Numbered from the stretch's first letter, positions 49,536 to 59,277 are shown. The stretch is DNA of 64,000 nt from an uncultured Selenomonadales bacterium (GCA_900314855.1 OMWZ01000004.1:1-64000); one strand, 5' to 3'. Translations and numbers: made by a program. Notes: generated by a model from the sequence alone, not told the origin.

Positions 49536-50351
49536 GTGCGGGCGGATTTCCATATTCATACGACGGCATCGGACGGCACGTGGGATCCGGCAGAACTGCT
49601 GGACCATTTGCAGGCGGCGGGCATCGGCGCCTTCGCCGTGACGGACCACGACAGCACGGCCAACCTGGCGGAAGCGGCGCGGCTGGCCCGGGAAGCGGGA
49701 CTGCGCTTTCTGCCTGGCGTGGAACTTAATGCCACGAAGGACGGACACAATTTCCATATCCTTGGCTACGGAATCGATCCGGACGACAAGGCCCTGCAGG
49801 ACCTGTGCCGCCACAACCAGCGCCTGTTGGAACAAAAAGACGAGGACAGCGTCCGGCACCTGGCGGAACGGGGCTGGGATGTATCCGTGCCGGAATTCGC
49901 TACGTATGATTACGACCGGCACCGCGGGGGCTGGCGGGCCCTGGCGTACCTGGAGGACAAGGGCCTCTGCGCCGGGGTGGGGGACTTTTTCCAACGCGTT
50001 TTCACGGCGGAGAACGATCTGGGCTTCCCCGATTTCCCTTCCGTGACGGAGGTCATCCGTGTCATCCACGGCGCCGGCGGGGCGGCCTTGTGCGCCCATC
50101 TGGCGAGCACCTTCCACGGCGCCGGCATGGCGGCGTACCTGCCGGGCCTGCAGGCGGAGCCCCTGGACGGCCTGGAGTGTTATCACTCGGGCCATTCCGG
50201 GGAGGACACGCGGTTCCTCGTGGCCTATTGCCGGCAGAAGGGGCTGTACATCTCCGGCGGCAGCGACTGCCACGGCGGCTTTGTCCCGTCCCGCCATCTG
50301 GGGAGTCCCGCTATCGACACAGCGGATTTGTATCTGCCGGGCCTGCTGTGA
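49536..50351 (+). CDS. PHP domain phosphoesterase (RNase AM / YciV-like)
   Basis: The 271-residue protein starts with the PHP metal motif DFHIHTTASDGTWDP (residues 4-18) and continues with AVTDHDS, PGVELNA, AHLAS and GSDCHGG (about 250), which together hold the trinuclear metal site. Relatives trim 5' ends of RNA or hydrolyse 3',5'-bisnucleotides. GTG 49536 is preceded by AGGAGGAACGAGG. It is followed closely by the DUF362 gene. Confidence 0.9.
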   Translation: MRADFHIHTTASDGTWDPAELLDHLQAAGIGAFAVTDHDSTANLAEAARLAREAGLRFLPGVELNATKDGHNFHILGYGIDPDDKALQDLCRHNQRLLEQKDEDSVRHLAERGWDVSVPEFATYDYDRHRGGWRALAYLEDKGLCAGVGDFFQRVFTAENDLGFPDFPSVTEVIRVIHGAGGAALCAHLASTFHGAGMAAYLPGLQAEPLDGLECYHSGHSGEDTRFLVAYCRQKGLYISGGSDCHGGFVPSRHLGSPAIDTADLYLPGLL

Positions 50352-50375
50352 CCTGGCGGTAAAGGAGGAGAGAAT

Positions 50376-51503
50376 ATGAGGACGAAGGCGAAGGTGTATT
50401 TTGCGGATTTCCACATGCCCTATGGCGGTGACCCGCTGCCCGTGAAGCTGCGCAAGCTGATGAAGAAGGCCGGCTTTGAGGAGTTGGACCTGAAGGACAA
50501 GTTTGTGGCGATCAAGATGCATTTCGGTGAAAAAGGAAACCTGGCTTTTTTGCGGCCCAACTACGCGAAAGCCGTGGCGGATTACGTGAAGGAACGCGGC
50601 GGCAAGCCTTTTCTGACGGATTGCAATACCTTGTACGTCGGCAGCCGGAAGAATGCCTTGGAGCATTTGGATACGGCCTATGAAAATGGCTTCAACCCGC
50701 TCTGCACGGGCTGCCAGACCATTATTGCCGACGGCCTGAAGGGGACGGACGAGGAGCTCCTGCCCGTGCCGAACGGCGAGTTTGTCCGGGAAGCGAAAGT
50801 CGGCAAGGCCCTGGCGGACGCGGATGTCGTCCTTTCCCTGACCCATTTCAAGGGACACGAGATGGCGGGCTTCGGCGGCGCGATCAAAAACGTGGGCATG
50901 GGCGGCGGCAGCCGGGCCGGCAAGATGGAGCAGCACAGCGATGGCAAAGTCCAGGTGGACCAGGCCAAGTGCGTCGGCTGCGGCCGGTGCGTGAATATCT
51001 GCGCCCACGGGGCCCCGTCCCTGACGGACCGGAAGAGCTCTATCGACCCCGGGAAATGTGTCGGCTGTGGACGCTGCCTGGCCTTGTGTCCGACGGACGC
51101 CATTGCCCCCATCGAATGGCAGGCCGCCAGCGTCTTCAACAAGAAGATGGCCGAATACGCCGCCGCCATTGTCCATGGCAAGCCCCAGTTCCACATCAGC
51201 CTGATTGTCGATGTGTCGCCGAACTGCGACTGCCATGCCGAAAACGACGTGCCCATCGTGCCGGACATCGGCATGCTCTGCTCCACGGACATGGTTGCCC
51301 TGGACCAGGCCTGCGCCGATTTGGTCAACGCGGCGGAACCCCTGCCGAACGGCCAGCTGGCCAGGAACATCGCCAAGGATCCGGAAGGAGCGAAGGGCCA
51401 GGATTATTTCCACTTGACGACGCCCGAATCGGACTGGAAGACTTGCCTGGCCCATGCGGAAAAGATTGGCCTGGGCACGCGGGAATATGACTTGATCCGT
51501 TGA
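50376..51503 (+). CDS. DUF362 protein with two 4Fe-4S clusters
   Basis: The 375-residue protein has a DUF362 body (about residues 1-185 and 260-375, with KMHFGEKGNLAFLRPNYAK and LTHFKGHEMAGFGGAIKNVGMG). Inserted in it is a double ferredoxin motif, CVGCGRCVNIC (about 199) and CVGCGRCLALCP (about 230). It is probably a cytoplasmic redox protein; the family's role is not established. Its gene follows the PHP gene by 24 bases and is closed by a strong terminator. Confidence 0.92.
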   Translation: MRTKAKVYFADFHMPYGGDPLPVKLRKLMKKAGFEELDLKDKFVAIKMHFGEKGNLAFLRPNYAKAVADYVKERGGKPFLTDCNTLYVGSRKNALEHLDTAYENGFNPLCTGCQTIIADGLKGTDEELLPVPNGEFVREAKVGKALADADVVLSLTHFKGHEMAGFGGAIKNVGMGGGSRAGKMEQHSDGKVQVDQAKCVGCGRCVNICAHGAPSLTDRKSSIDPGKCVGCGRCLALCPTDAIAPIEWQAASVFNKKMAEYAAAIVHGKPQFHISLIVDVSPNCDCHAENDVPIVPDIGMLCSTDMVALDQACADLVNAAEPLPNGQLARNIAKDPEGAKGQDYFHLTTPESDWKTCLAHAEKIGLGTREYDLIR

Positions 51504-51534
51504 CGGCGGGGATGTTTCGGGGCCCCCAACGGAA

Positions 51535-51567
51535 TAGCCGCGTGGCCGTGCCACGCGGCTTTTTGTT
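51535..51567 (+). terminator. Rho-independent terminator
   Basis: 10-bp stem AGCCGCGTGG with CCACGCGGCT and TTTTTG. Confidence 0.9.
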
Positions 51568-51727
51568 TCGTCCGGGCCTTTTTCCGGATTCCCGTGCTTT
51601 CAAAAATTGGCATCTTTTGAGGAGTTGCTGACAGCTCGTGTTTTTTAGCCTGCAATCTTGTGCCTGTGAAATATTTATGTTAAAATTTTGCGCAAAGGTC
51701 TCGCTGCTGTTTTCGGGGAGGATACTT

Positions 51728-51840
51728 ATGGCGCTTACAGACAAACACGAAATTGAACGATTCATCATGGATTCCTGCAAAACCAATCCCTTCGCCCAGA
51801 CTTGCGATATCAAGGTGGAAAAGGTGGCACGCGGTGTAAT
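51728..51840 (+). pseudogene. 5' fragment of a PaaI-like thioesterase gene
   Basis: Starting at ATG 51728 (GGGGAGGA upstream), about 37 codons read like the beginning of a hotdog thioesterase (MDSCKTNPFAQTCDIKVEKVARG). The usual rest of the domain, with its HGG catalytic loop, is absent. Downstream sequence in this frame is the mobile-element DNA. I judge the gene truncated by an insertion. The family label rests on a short match and is tentative. Confidence 0.5.
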
Positions 51841-51935
51841 AACCTCTAAGAGTAGTTTTAACACAAGAGACAACAAAGTCCGTGTTGAAGCCGTTCTTAG
51901 AGGTTTTTACATACTCGAGAAAGGAGGACGTTGCT

Positions 51936-53090
51936 ATGCAGAAAGGCAACATCACTGCTCTGTACGAACGTCTGTCCCGCGACGACGAACTGCAGGGCGA
52001 ATCAAACAGTATCAGCAATCAGAAAAAGATGCTTATGGACTATGCAAAGGCACACGACCTGCCGAGTCCAGTGCATTTCACAGACGATGGGATCTCCGGC
52101 ACCCGCTTCGACCGTCCGGGCTTTATGGCCATGATGGATGAGGTCAACAAAGGAAACGTCGGAACAATTTGCATTAAGGACATGAGCCGTATGGGCCGTG
52201 ATTATCTGAAGGTCGGTCAGGTCATGGAGATGCTCAGGCAGAAAGGGGTCCGTCTGATTGCTATCAATGACGGCGTGGACACTTTCAAGGGTGACGATGA
52301 CTTCACTCCGTTCCGTAATATCATGAACGAGTGGTACGCGAGGGACACGTCCAAGAAGATCAAGTCCGTATTTAAGGCCAAGGGCAACTCCGGCAAACAC
52401 GTTGCCAGTACCTGCCCCTATGGTTATCTCAAGGATGAGCATGACGGTAACCACTGGATCGTGGACGAGGAAGCTGCCGAAGTGGTCCGCAGGATCTTCA
52501 GGCTGACCATCGAAGGATATGGACCATACCAGATCGCACAGGTTTTGGAGCATGATAAGGTGGAGATCCCCGGAGTCCATATGGCAAGGTTCGGTCAAGG
52601 CCTACATCAGACAGCAAAGATCAAGGATCCGTAGTACTGTCCGCAGATATCCTGACGGATGGGGCGAGATCCATCTGCTGACAGGTCTAATGTACTGCGC
52701 TGACTGCGGCGCGAAGATGTACGTCCACAGAACCTATAACGGAAAGCGTGAGGCCCAATACACCTGCTCCGCTTACAGCAAGGTGCCTGTCGGAGAGCTG
52801 TGCAAGACACAGCACAGGGTCAGCGAGAAGAATGTGATCCAGCTCATTACGGAGCTGCTCAGATCAATTGCGGAGTATTCCGGACTCGATCGTGAAGCCT
52901 TTATCCAAACGGTCAGGCAGGCTCAGGAGAAGCAAAGCACAGCAGATATCCTGAAACTGAAGCAGACTGTCGAGGACGACTGCCGCCGTCTGGACGAACT
53001 GGAAACACTGATCTGCCGCATCTATGAGGACAATATTCTTGGGAAACTCCCAGACGACCGTTATATGTTTCTTTCATCTTCCTATGCGGC
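51936..53090 (+). pseudogene. Broken large serine recombinase (TndX/Tn4451-like)
   Basis: From ATG 51936 the frame encodes a serine recombinase catalytic domain: ALYERLSRDDE with its catalytic Ser, DDGISGTRFDRPGF, and IKDMSRMGRDYLKVGQVME. Around 52600 the frame ends and a second frame takes over with the zinc ribbon GLMYCADCGAKMYVHRT and the coiled-coil part. About 100 residues normally found between the two are missing, and the C-terminal end is cut off. The GC content is lower than that of the flanks. This is a decayed transposon or phage remnant with no other element genes left. Confidence 0.85.
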
Positions 53091-53178
53091 TACGTTGAGC
53101 CTTGTTACTGTCTTGGCTGGCATTATTGTCATTCCCACCTATATGGTCCTCGTGACCTCTCTTTTGGGGGCAGGCTGA
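53088..53178 (+). pseudogene. 3' fragment of a membrane transporter gene (AEC-like)
   Basis: The last 27 or so codons before the stop at 53178 change character to LSLVTVLAGIIVIPTYMVLV, a hydrophobic helix typical of the last segment of AEC-type or similar carriers. It is fused in frame to the broken recombinase. The original gene was apparently lost up to this point. The family call is weak because only one helix is left. Confidence 0.45.
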
Positions 53179-53236
53179 CCTGCCGCAAGAGGGGGAACAG
53201 TCAGGCATTCCTTTCCGCCTGCCCCTGAACTCAAAG

Positions 53237-53276
53237 AAAACCCCATGGCCTCCCGAAGCGGGAAGCCATGGGGTGT
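53237..53276 (-). terminator. Terminator between convergent units
   Basis: Stem ACCCCATGGC with GCCATGGGGT. The minus strand continues TTTTCTTT and the plus strand GTTTTGG, so it may act both ways. Confidence 0.75.
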
Positions 53277-53314
53277 TTTGGCGTGCTGCCGTGGCGGCCG
53301 TCGTGGTTCGCGCC

Positions 53315-53629
53315 TCAGGGACGCGTGTTGGGCCAGCCTTTGCTGAAAAAGTAGAGCAGGACGGCCAGGTAGGCCGTGGCGCCGGCGACGGTGCGCGTGG
53401 CGAACCATCCCGGAAAGAGGGCAAAGGCGCAGACCAGGAACAGGACGCTGAAGGGAATGCGCGTCAGGAAGCGGAAGCCGAAGCCGCTTTCTCCGTAGAC
53501 GGCGCGGATGCGCCGCACGCAAAAGATACTCTGCCGCGAGCTGAACAGGCCGAACAGGATGCCTGACAGGAGATATAGCAGTAAATTGACGATTTGGCCG
53601 AAGCTGAGGCCCATCCACCCGAAATTCAT
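53315..53629 (-). CDS. Small membrane protein, hypothetical
   Basis: The 104-residue protein has three hydrophobic segments (about residues 8-28, 50-68 and 78-98) separated by basic loops such as SRQSIFCVRRIRAVYG. ATG 53629 has AAAGGAG upstream. It has its own terminator. No family was recognised. Confidence 0.65.
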   Translation of the reverse strand: MNFGWMGLSFGQIVNLLLYLLSGILFGLFSSRQSIFCVRRIRAVYGESGFGFRFLTRIPFSVLFLVCAFALFPGWFATRTVAGATAYLAVLLYFFSKGWPNTRP

Positions 53630-53790
53630 AAGGACTCCTTTCCGGACCGTGGTCCGCTGCCTCCTATTGTAAAGGATGCCGGCCCTGCTGGCAAGTCCGT
53701 GAAAAAGACACAATTCCCCGCCGTAAATCCTGTATAATAGAAGGGACAAGCGGCGTGGACGGGATTCCCGCTAAGGAGGAAGGACAACAG

Positions 53791-54945
53791 ATGGAACAGG
53801 CATTGCAAGGTGTGAAAGTGATTGATTTTTCCCAGTGGCTGCCCGGGCAGTACTGCGGCATGGTGCTGGCCGATTTCGGCGCCGACGTGGTGAAGGTCGA
53901 GCGGCCCGGCGGGGACCCGAATCGGGCCTTTGCCCCGCAGCTGGCGCCGGGACAGAGCAGCTGGAACCTGGCCTTGAACCGCAATAAGCGGGGCCTGACG
54001 CTGCAGCTGAAGACCCCGGAGGGGCGGGCCGTCCTGCGGCGGCTGCTGGAGGAGGCCGATGTGTTCCTCGAAGGCTTTCGGCCGGGGTACCTGGAGAGTC
54101 TGGGTCTGGGGTGGGAGACCGTGCGCGCATGGAATCCGCGCCTTATTTACTGCTCCATTACGGGCTTCGGCCAGACGGGCAAGTACTGCCACAAACCGGC
54201 CCATGATTTGAACATCGTCGGCCTGGCGGGGCTGGATTTTCTCACGGACGGGGGGCAGCCGGCTGTGAGCGAAGTGCAGGTATCGGCCATCGGGGCGGGG
54301 CTGAACGCCGTGACGGCCATTTCCCTGGCCTTGCTGGCGCGGGAGCGGACCGGGCAGGGTCAGCGCCTGGACATCAGCTTGTACAACACGGCCCTGAGCA
54401 TGCAGATCGTGTCGGCCGCGTCGGTCCTGGGCTGCCGGGTCACCGGCGATGTGCCGTTCGGCCGCCGGGCCCATTATTACGACGTGTACCGCGCGAAGGA
54501 CGGCCGCTACGTGAGCCTTGGCACTATCGAGCCGAAGTTTTGGGGCCGCTTCTGCGATGCCGCAGGGCTGCCGGAGCTGAAGGACCGGCAGTACGATTTC
54601 GCGCGGGAACAGGAAATTACGGCGAAACTGAAGGCGGTGATCGCCACCAGGACCCGCGACGAATGGGTGGCCCTTACTGGCGGCGGGGATGGCTGTGTCA
54701 CGCCGGTATGCAGCCTGGACGAGGCCCTCGATTCGGACCTGACGGCCCAGTCGGGGATGCTCGAGACACGCCGCGAGGACCTGGGCGAGGTCACGTACAT
54801 GAAACCCGCCATCCGCCTGTCCGGCACGCCGGGGCAGATCCGTTTCCGGGCGCCGGCGGTCGGGGAGCATACGGAGGACATCCTGCGGGATTTGGGATAT
54901 ACGGAAGCGGATTTGGCCATGTTCCGGGAGAAAGGTGCGATCTGA
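53791..54945 (+). CDS. CaiB/BaiF family CoA-transferase (class III)
   Basis: The 384-residue protein has the class III CoA-transferase fold: GVKVIDFSQWLPGQYCGMVLADFGADVVKVERP at the start (two-part motif), RNKRGLTLQL, the catalytic Asp in KPAHDLNIVGLAG (about residue 140) and GQGQRLDISLYN. It moves CoA between carboxylic acids, as in formyl-CoA, carnitine or bile-acid metabolism. It is shorter than the usual 400-430 residues. AAGGAGGA precedes the ATG. Its stop overlaps the next start (TGATG). The acid substrate is unknown. Confidence 0.88.
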   Translation: MEQALQGVKVIDFSQWLPGQYCGMVLADFGADVVKVERPGGDPNRAFAPQLAPGQSSWNLALNRNKRGLTLQLKTPEGRAVLRRLLEEADVFLEGFRPGYLESLGLGWETVRAWNPRLIYCSITGFGQTGKYCHKPAHDLNIVGLAGLDFLTDGGQPAVSEVQVSAIGAGLNAVTAISLALLARERTGQGQRLDISLYNTALSMQIVSAASVLGCRVTGDVPFGRRAHYYDVYRAKDGRYVSLGTIEPKFWGRFCDAAGLPELKDRQYDFAREQEITAKLKAVIATRTRDEWVALTGGGDGCVTPVCSLDEALDSDLTAQSGMLETRREDLGEVTYMKPAIRLSGTPGQIRFRAPAVGEHTEDILRDLGYTEADLAMFREKGAI

Positions 54946-56249
54946 TGGCATACGGAGAGGAAAGGGGCCGTGCCGGCGGCCGGAAGGGTCCGGCGGCCTG
55001 GAAGCTGCCCTGCACGATGGGCCTGGGGCTGGCAGCCCGTCTGGGGGCCCGCCTGCGGCAGGGCTGTCTGGCCGCCTTGTGCGCCGGGTCCCTTTTGTGG
55101 GGGCCGGCCGGCGCGGCGGGAACCGGCATGGCGGCGGGTGTCGTGACGGGTGTCGTGACAGCCGGTGTCGTCCTGGCACCGCGGCAGGCCGAAGCGGCTC
55201 TTGTCAGCGCGAAGCAGGAACAGGAAATGGGACAGGCGGCGGCGCGCCAGTTGGAACAGCAATACGGCGTCTGGCAGGATCCGGCGCAGCAGGCCCGGCT
55301 GGAACGCATCGGCCGGAGTCTTGTCGCCCAAAGCGAGCGGAAGGACCAGCCTTTCCAATTTAAGATCCTCAACTCGCCCGACGTGAATGCCCTGGCCTGT
55401 CCGGGCGGGTATATCTACGTGTTTCGCGGCCTCCTGGACTACATGCCCGACGACGCGGAGCTCGCCGGCGTCCTGGGCCACGAAATCGGGCACGTCGTGA
55501 AGCGCCATACGGTGCGCCAGATGGAAAAGAACATGTGGACCCAGCTGGCGGCGGTCCTGGCCGGGGTCGCCACGGGCAGCGGCGACGTCATGATGGCCGG
55601 CATGGTCGTGACGGACGCCCTCGCCGCCGGCTACAGCCGGGCCGACGAAAGCCAGGCCGACCGGTGCGGTTTCGACTATGCCCTCAAGGCCGGTTACAGC
55701 CCCTACGGCATCCTGATTACGATGCACAAGCTGCAGCAGCTCGCCGCCGAATACGGCAATCCCGGCTGGGGCCTTTTTGACAGCCACCCCGACCCGGAGG
55801 AGCGCATCCGCGGCATGAACAAGCTGCTGGCGAAACTGTCCGTGACGCCCCAACCGGTCCCGCGCGACGACGGCACGGCTGATGTTGTGGAAACGGCAGG
55901 CGGCAAACGGTGGCGCTTTACCTTCCGCGAAAGCGCCGGCAACAACACGCCGGCGTACCGGGCGGACCTGCTGGCTGGCGCCTTGTACCAGGTCAAACGA
56001 CGAGGCCCCGTGGATCCGGCAAGGTTCATCGTCCAGGACCAGGGAGACCAGGCGGTCCTCTATTACGAGGACCTGGCGCTCCTGACGGTGTCCCGGCAGG
56101 ACGCGGGGACCCGGACGCCGGCTGTCTATGCCCGCGATGTGGCCGCTTCTCTGCGCGATTGGGCGACCCTGGTCAATGGCACGGGACAGGAAAAGTCAGG
56201 GAACGGCAGGACGCAGGCTTCTGCAAACAAGGAGGATAGGCCCTCTTGA
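54945..56249 (+). CDS. M48 family metalloprotease, membrane-anchored or exported
   Basis: The 434-residue protein has a long, basic N-terminus followed by two hydrophobic stretches (about residues 24-55 and 60-84) that serve as signal or anchor. The zinc protease motif is HEIGH (about 182-186), with the third ligand in ADESQADRCGFDYAL. Residues after about 280 form an extra domain of unknown role. BepA/LoiP-like M48 enzymes act in the periplasm on envelope proteins. The start codon overlaps the CoA-transferase stop, an odd partner for a protease. Confidence 0.87.
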   Translation: MAYGEERGRAGGRKGPAAWKLPCTMGLGLAARLGARLRQGCLAALCAGSLLWGPAGAAGTGMAAGVVTGVVTAGVVLAPRQAEAALVSAKQEQEMGQAAARQLEQQYGVWQDPAQQARLERIGRSLVAQSERKDQPFQFKILNSPDVNALACPGGYIYVFRGLLDYMPDDAELAGVLGHEIGHVVKRHTVRQMEKNMWTQLAAVLAGVATGSGDVMMAGMVVTDALAAGYSRADESQADRCGFDYALKAGYSPYGILITMHKLQQLAAEYGNPGWGLFDSHPDPEERIRGMNKLLAKLSVTPQPVPRDDGTADVVETAGGKRWRFTFRESAGNNTPAYRADLLAGALYQVKRRGPVDPARFIVQDQGDQAVLYYEDLALLTVSRQDAGTRTPAVYARDVAASLRDWATLVNGTGQEKSGNGRTQASANKEDRPS

Positions 56250-56309
56250 CCCGCTCCCCATGGCTAAAATGGGAAGCCTTACGCCCGTATCTGGTAATTT
56301 TGAGAGAAC

Positions 56310-56338
56310 TTGATAGGACCTCCAAAATTTGCTACACT
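56310..56338 (+). promoter_or_regulatory. Promoter of the low-GC exported protein
   Basis: TTGATA and TACACT with a 17-base spacer. Confidence 0.6.
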
Positions 56339-56374
56339 AAGCGAGGGATTATTTTGATAAAATAGGGGGTTACT

Positions 56375-57052
56375 ATGAAGAAAACATTGATTGTAAAATG
56401 CCTGGGGATTCTTTTGGCTGCCAATCTCTTTACTGCCAGTGCAGAAGCTGCGCAAATCAATACGATTGTTGATACAGGCTCCGGAATGTTTGCGGAACCG
56501 GGAAAAGTCTACGCTAAAATTGACAGCACTCTAAAAAGTTGGTTTTTCCCTTCGGAGGAAGACCAGAAAAAGATGACTTTTTCCCAGAAACAGGCATTGA
56601 AAAATGGGGAAAAACACGTGCTGGTCCCGATTGAAGATTCGGATGCCATCGTCCAAATTTATCGGGAAGAAAAGGGCGCTGCCGTCAATTCCGACGAGAT
56701 GGTTACGGGCACGCAGGCCAGGGATCTTGCCATCACGAAGGATGATTTGGGAAAATTAAGCAAAGAATTAGGCGCTGACTATATCATGTATTTCCGGGTT
56801 ACGAATACGGTGCCGACGGTTTCCGTCGGTTTCTTGAGTGCCGGACAGAAAACGAACGTCACGACGGACTTCAGGGTCTGGGATGCAAAAAAAGGAAACT
56901 ATGTATTCGTGAAAAGATATGTGACCACCGGGGCGTCCAATTCCTTCTATTTGGGAATGGGATCGGCAAGCAATGCGGTAAAAGATGGACTGCAAAAAGC
57001 GTTAAAGCAAATCGATAAAGATAAAGACAAGATTATTGCCGTCGTGAAATAA
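56375..57052 (+). CDS. Exported protein of unknown function, low GC
   Basis: The 225-residue protein has a signal peptide (LGILLAANLFTASAEAA, cleavage near residue 26). The mature part is alpha/beta with ELGADYIMYFRVTNTVPTV (about residue 130) and a later TDFRVWDAKKGNYVFVKRY, a pattern shared with periplasmic nucleotide-free TolB-N-like or lipoprotein folds; I do not recognise the family. Codon use is clearly more AT-rich than in neighbouring genes, so recent transfer is possible. It is a single-gene unit with its own promoter and terminator. Confidence 0.7.
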   Translation: MKKTLIVKCLGILLAANLFTASAEAAQINTIVDTGSGMFAEPGKVYAKIDSTLKSWFFPSEEDQKKMTFSQKQALKNGEKHVLVPIEDSDAIVQIYREEKGAAVNSDEMVTGTQARDLAITKDDLGKLSKELGADYIMYFRVTNTVPTVSVGFLSAGQKTNVTTDFRVWDAKKGNYVFVKRYVTTGASNSFYLGMGSASNAVKDGLQKALKQIDKDKDKIIAVVK

Positions 57053-57070
57053 AAAATGGCCTCATCCAAA

Positions 57071-57110
57071 AACCCATCCGATTCGTTGGAGTCGGATGGG
57101 TTTTTTACGT
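57071..57110 (+). terminator. Rho-independent terminator
   Basis: 11-bp stem AACCCATCCGA with TCGGATGGGTT and six T residues. Confidence 0.9.
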
Positions 57111-57153
57111 GCAACGTATGGGTTGCGGAGAGGCCTGCCCTGTGTCTGGACAG

Positions 57154-59052
57154 TTATTCGATACGGCTGCCTTTCGTGGCGCGCCAGACGGCCACGGTGC
57201 GGGCTGCTTCGATAAACTGCCGGAAGGCGGCGTCCTGCAGGTCCTTTTGTTCCCCTATGCGGCCGTCCTCGAGGTAAAGACGGTGGTTGAAGGCCCGGCG
57301 GGACCGCGTGAGGGGCGGCAGCAGGGACTCGTACGTACCGCCTGGCGGCAGCAGCAGTTCCGCCAGGGTCGGCGCGATTTGGAGATGACTGCCTGCCGTG
57401 CCGGCGGCGAAAAGATCCTTGCCGATGCCGTCGCCGTAGAAGAAACAGGGAATGCCGCTCTTGGCCCACAGGGAAACATCCCGGCTGAAATCGAACCGTT
57501 CCGCGTGGTCGCCCGTGACGACGAACAGCGTCGACGGGTCCTGGGACTGCGCCGCCCGGATGAATTTTCCCATGACATCGTCGGCGTACCAGATATGGCC
57601 CAGCTGGTCCAGGGTCTTTTTGTCCGTCGGGATGGACGGCGCCAGCCTTTGCGCTACCTTGTCCCGCGGAAAGCCCTGTCCGTCCACGTCAAAGGCAAAG
57701 GGCGGGTGGTTGCTCGTCGTCAGGATAAAGTAGAACGTGTCTTCCGTGTCCTTCTTCATGGACGCCAGGACCGCTTTCAGGAAAGGACCGTCGGCCACGC
57801 CCCAGGAGGAGCTTTCGCCGAGGCCGGGAAACTCGTCGGCGCAGTGGAATTCATCAAAGCCCTCGCGCCGGGTAAACGTACCGATGTCCTGCCAGCTTCG
57901 CAGGCCGCCGTACCAGAATTGGGTCCGGTAGCCCAGACGCTTCAGGACGGCCCCGATGCCGAAGCCGGACACGCCGTCCTTCTGCCCCATGGTATAGTTC
58001 ACGTAAAGGCCGATGTCGGGCAGCCCGGTCAGGAATCCGTTCAGGGAGGTCATGGTCCCGTTGCCGTTGGCAAGAAAGTGGTAGATCGGGGCGCCGTCCC
58101 GTTCCAGGAATTCCCCCGTCCGGGCGAGACCCATGGCCCGGTACTCCGGCAGGAGGGGCCAGAGGGCATAGTTTTCGCCGAGAAGCACGACGACATGGCG
58201 GGGACGGCGCAGCGCGGGACCGTCCTGCTTGACGCGCGTGAAGGCTTCGTCGAGGGTTTTCGCGTCCTGTTTCCCGCCCAGGACGGCGATGGCGCGCCGC
58301 AGCTCGGACACGGGAATGGGGCGGAGGGCCCGCTGCGACGCCCGTTTGTGCGTGACATAGACACGGTATAAGGCCTGCCCGTCATCGAGGACCGCCTCGT
58401 TCAGCAGTTTCGAGGGAGTGCGGGAGGCGCTTTCCCAGTGGACGCCGTCGTCGGACCGGAAAGCCCCGCCGAACCGGCAGAAGATGGCAAAGACTGGCAG
58501 CAGGCAAAGGACGGCCGCCGTCCAGGCGCGCAGGTGCCGCCGCGGCGCCCGGCACGGCAGGGACTGGAGTTTTTTCCACAGGAAAACCAGGGCCGCCGCC
58601 AGGAGGATGACGCCGGCCAGCCGGGGAAACAAATCGTATTCCCGGACCGCCGTGTCCAAAATGGCCGCCGCGTCGTCCTTCAGGCCATTCACGAGCATCA
58701 TGCTGAAGGTCTCGTGGAAAATGCCGTAATAGGGAATGCGGACCATGAACAGGAAGGTCAGGACCGACAGAATCAGGCCGTTGACGGCAAGACGGACCTT
58801 CGCGGCAGGCCAGGAAGGCCGGAACGTGCCGGTAAGGGTCGCCAGCAGGAAGGAAAGGCTCGCCAGGAGGGCCGTCGTCTTCAGGCTGATCCGCAGCCCC
58901 AGGAACAGGGCGTACCAGACCTCCCCCGTCGGGACAACGCCGAGCTGTCCCCGGAAGAGGAACAGGAACACGACGCGAAAGACCATCAAAACAAGTTCCA
59001 GGAAGACGAAAAACCGTACATCCTGTTGCAGCAGACAAAGAAAACGTTTCAT
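57154..59052 (-). CDS. LTA synthase / sulfatase family membrane protein
   Basis: The 632-residue protein has five N-terminal membrane helices (residues 10-190) and a large extracytoplasmic alkaline-phosphatase-superfamily domain (about 255-600). Visible motifs are VVLLGENYALWPLLPEY (metal site I), NGNGTMTSLNGFLTGLPD (nucleophile Thr region), TTSNHPPFAFD and VVTGDHAERFDF. This is the build of lipoteichoic acid synthases and of diderm phosphoglycerol or phosphoethanolamine transferases. In a diderm the donor and acceptor are uncertain. It has a weak ribosome site and stands alone. Confidence 0.88.
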   Translation of the reverse strand: MKRFLCLLQQDVRFFVFLELVLMVFRVVFLFLFRGQLGVVPTGEVWYALFLGLRISLKTTALLASLSFLLATLTGTFRPSWPAAKVRLAVNGLILSVLTFLFMVRIPYYGIFHETFSMMLVNGLKDDAAAILDTAVREYDLFPRLAGVILLAAALVFLWKKLQSLPCRAPRRHLRAWTAAVLCLLPVFAIFCRFGGAFRSDDGVHWESASRTPSKLLNEAVLDDGQALYRVYVTHKRASQRALRPIPVSELRRAIAVLGGKQDAKTLDEAFTRVKQDGPALRRPRHVVVLLGENYALWPLLPEYRAMGLARTGEFLERDGAPIYHFLANGNGTMTSLNGFLTGLPDIGLYVNYTMGQKDGVSGFGIGAVLKRLGYRTQFWYGGLRSWQDIGTFTRREGFDEFHCADEFPGLGESSSWGVADGPFLKAVLASMKKDTEDTFYFILTTSNHPPFAFDVDGQGFPRDKVAQRLAPSIPTDKKTLDQLGHIWYADDVMGKFIRAAQSQDPSTLFVVTGDHAERFDFSRDVSLWAKSGIPCFFYGDGIGKDLFAAGTAGSHLQIAPTLAELLLPPGGTYESLLPPLTRSRRAFNHRLYLEDGRIGEQKDLQDAAFRQFIEAARTVAVWRATKGSRIE

Positions 59053-59277
59053 AGAAGGCAGGGATCCTTTGCGAGAAATGATAGGAATGCCGTGTGAGGA
59101 CGGATGTCCTATCCCAAAGTATAGCACAGCTCCTGCCCGAATGGTACCGGAATCCATGGTCATCCCGCGCGTTTCGTGGTATAGTACCAGACAGGAAGAA
59201 AAGAGGGGGCAGCCTGCCCTGGAAAGCGAGGTGAAGCGGGAACTTCCCTGGAAACGGGGAACAGATCCCGCCTGGGG

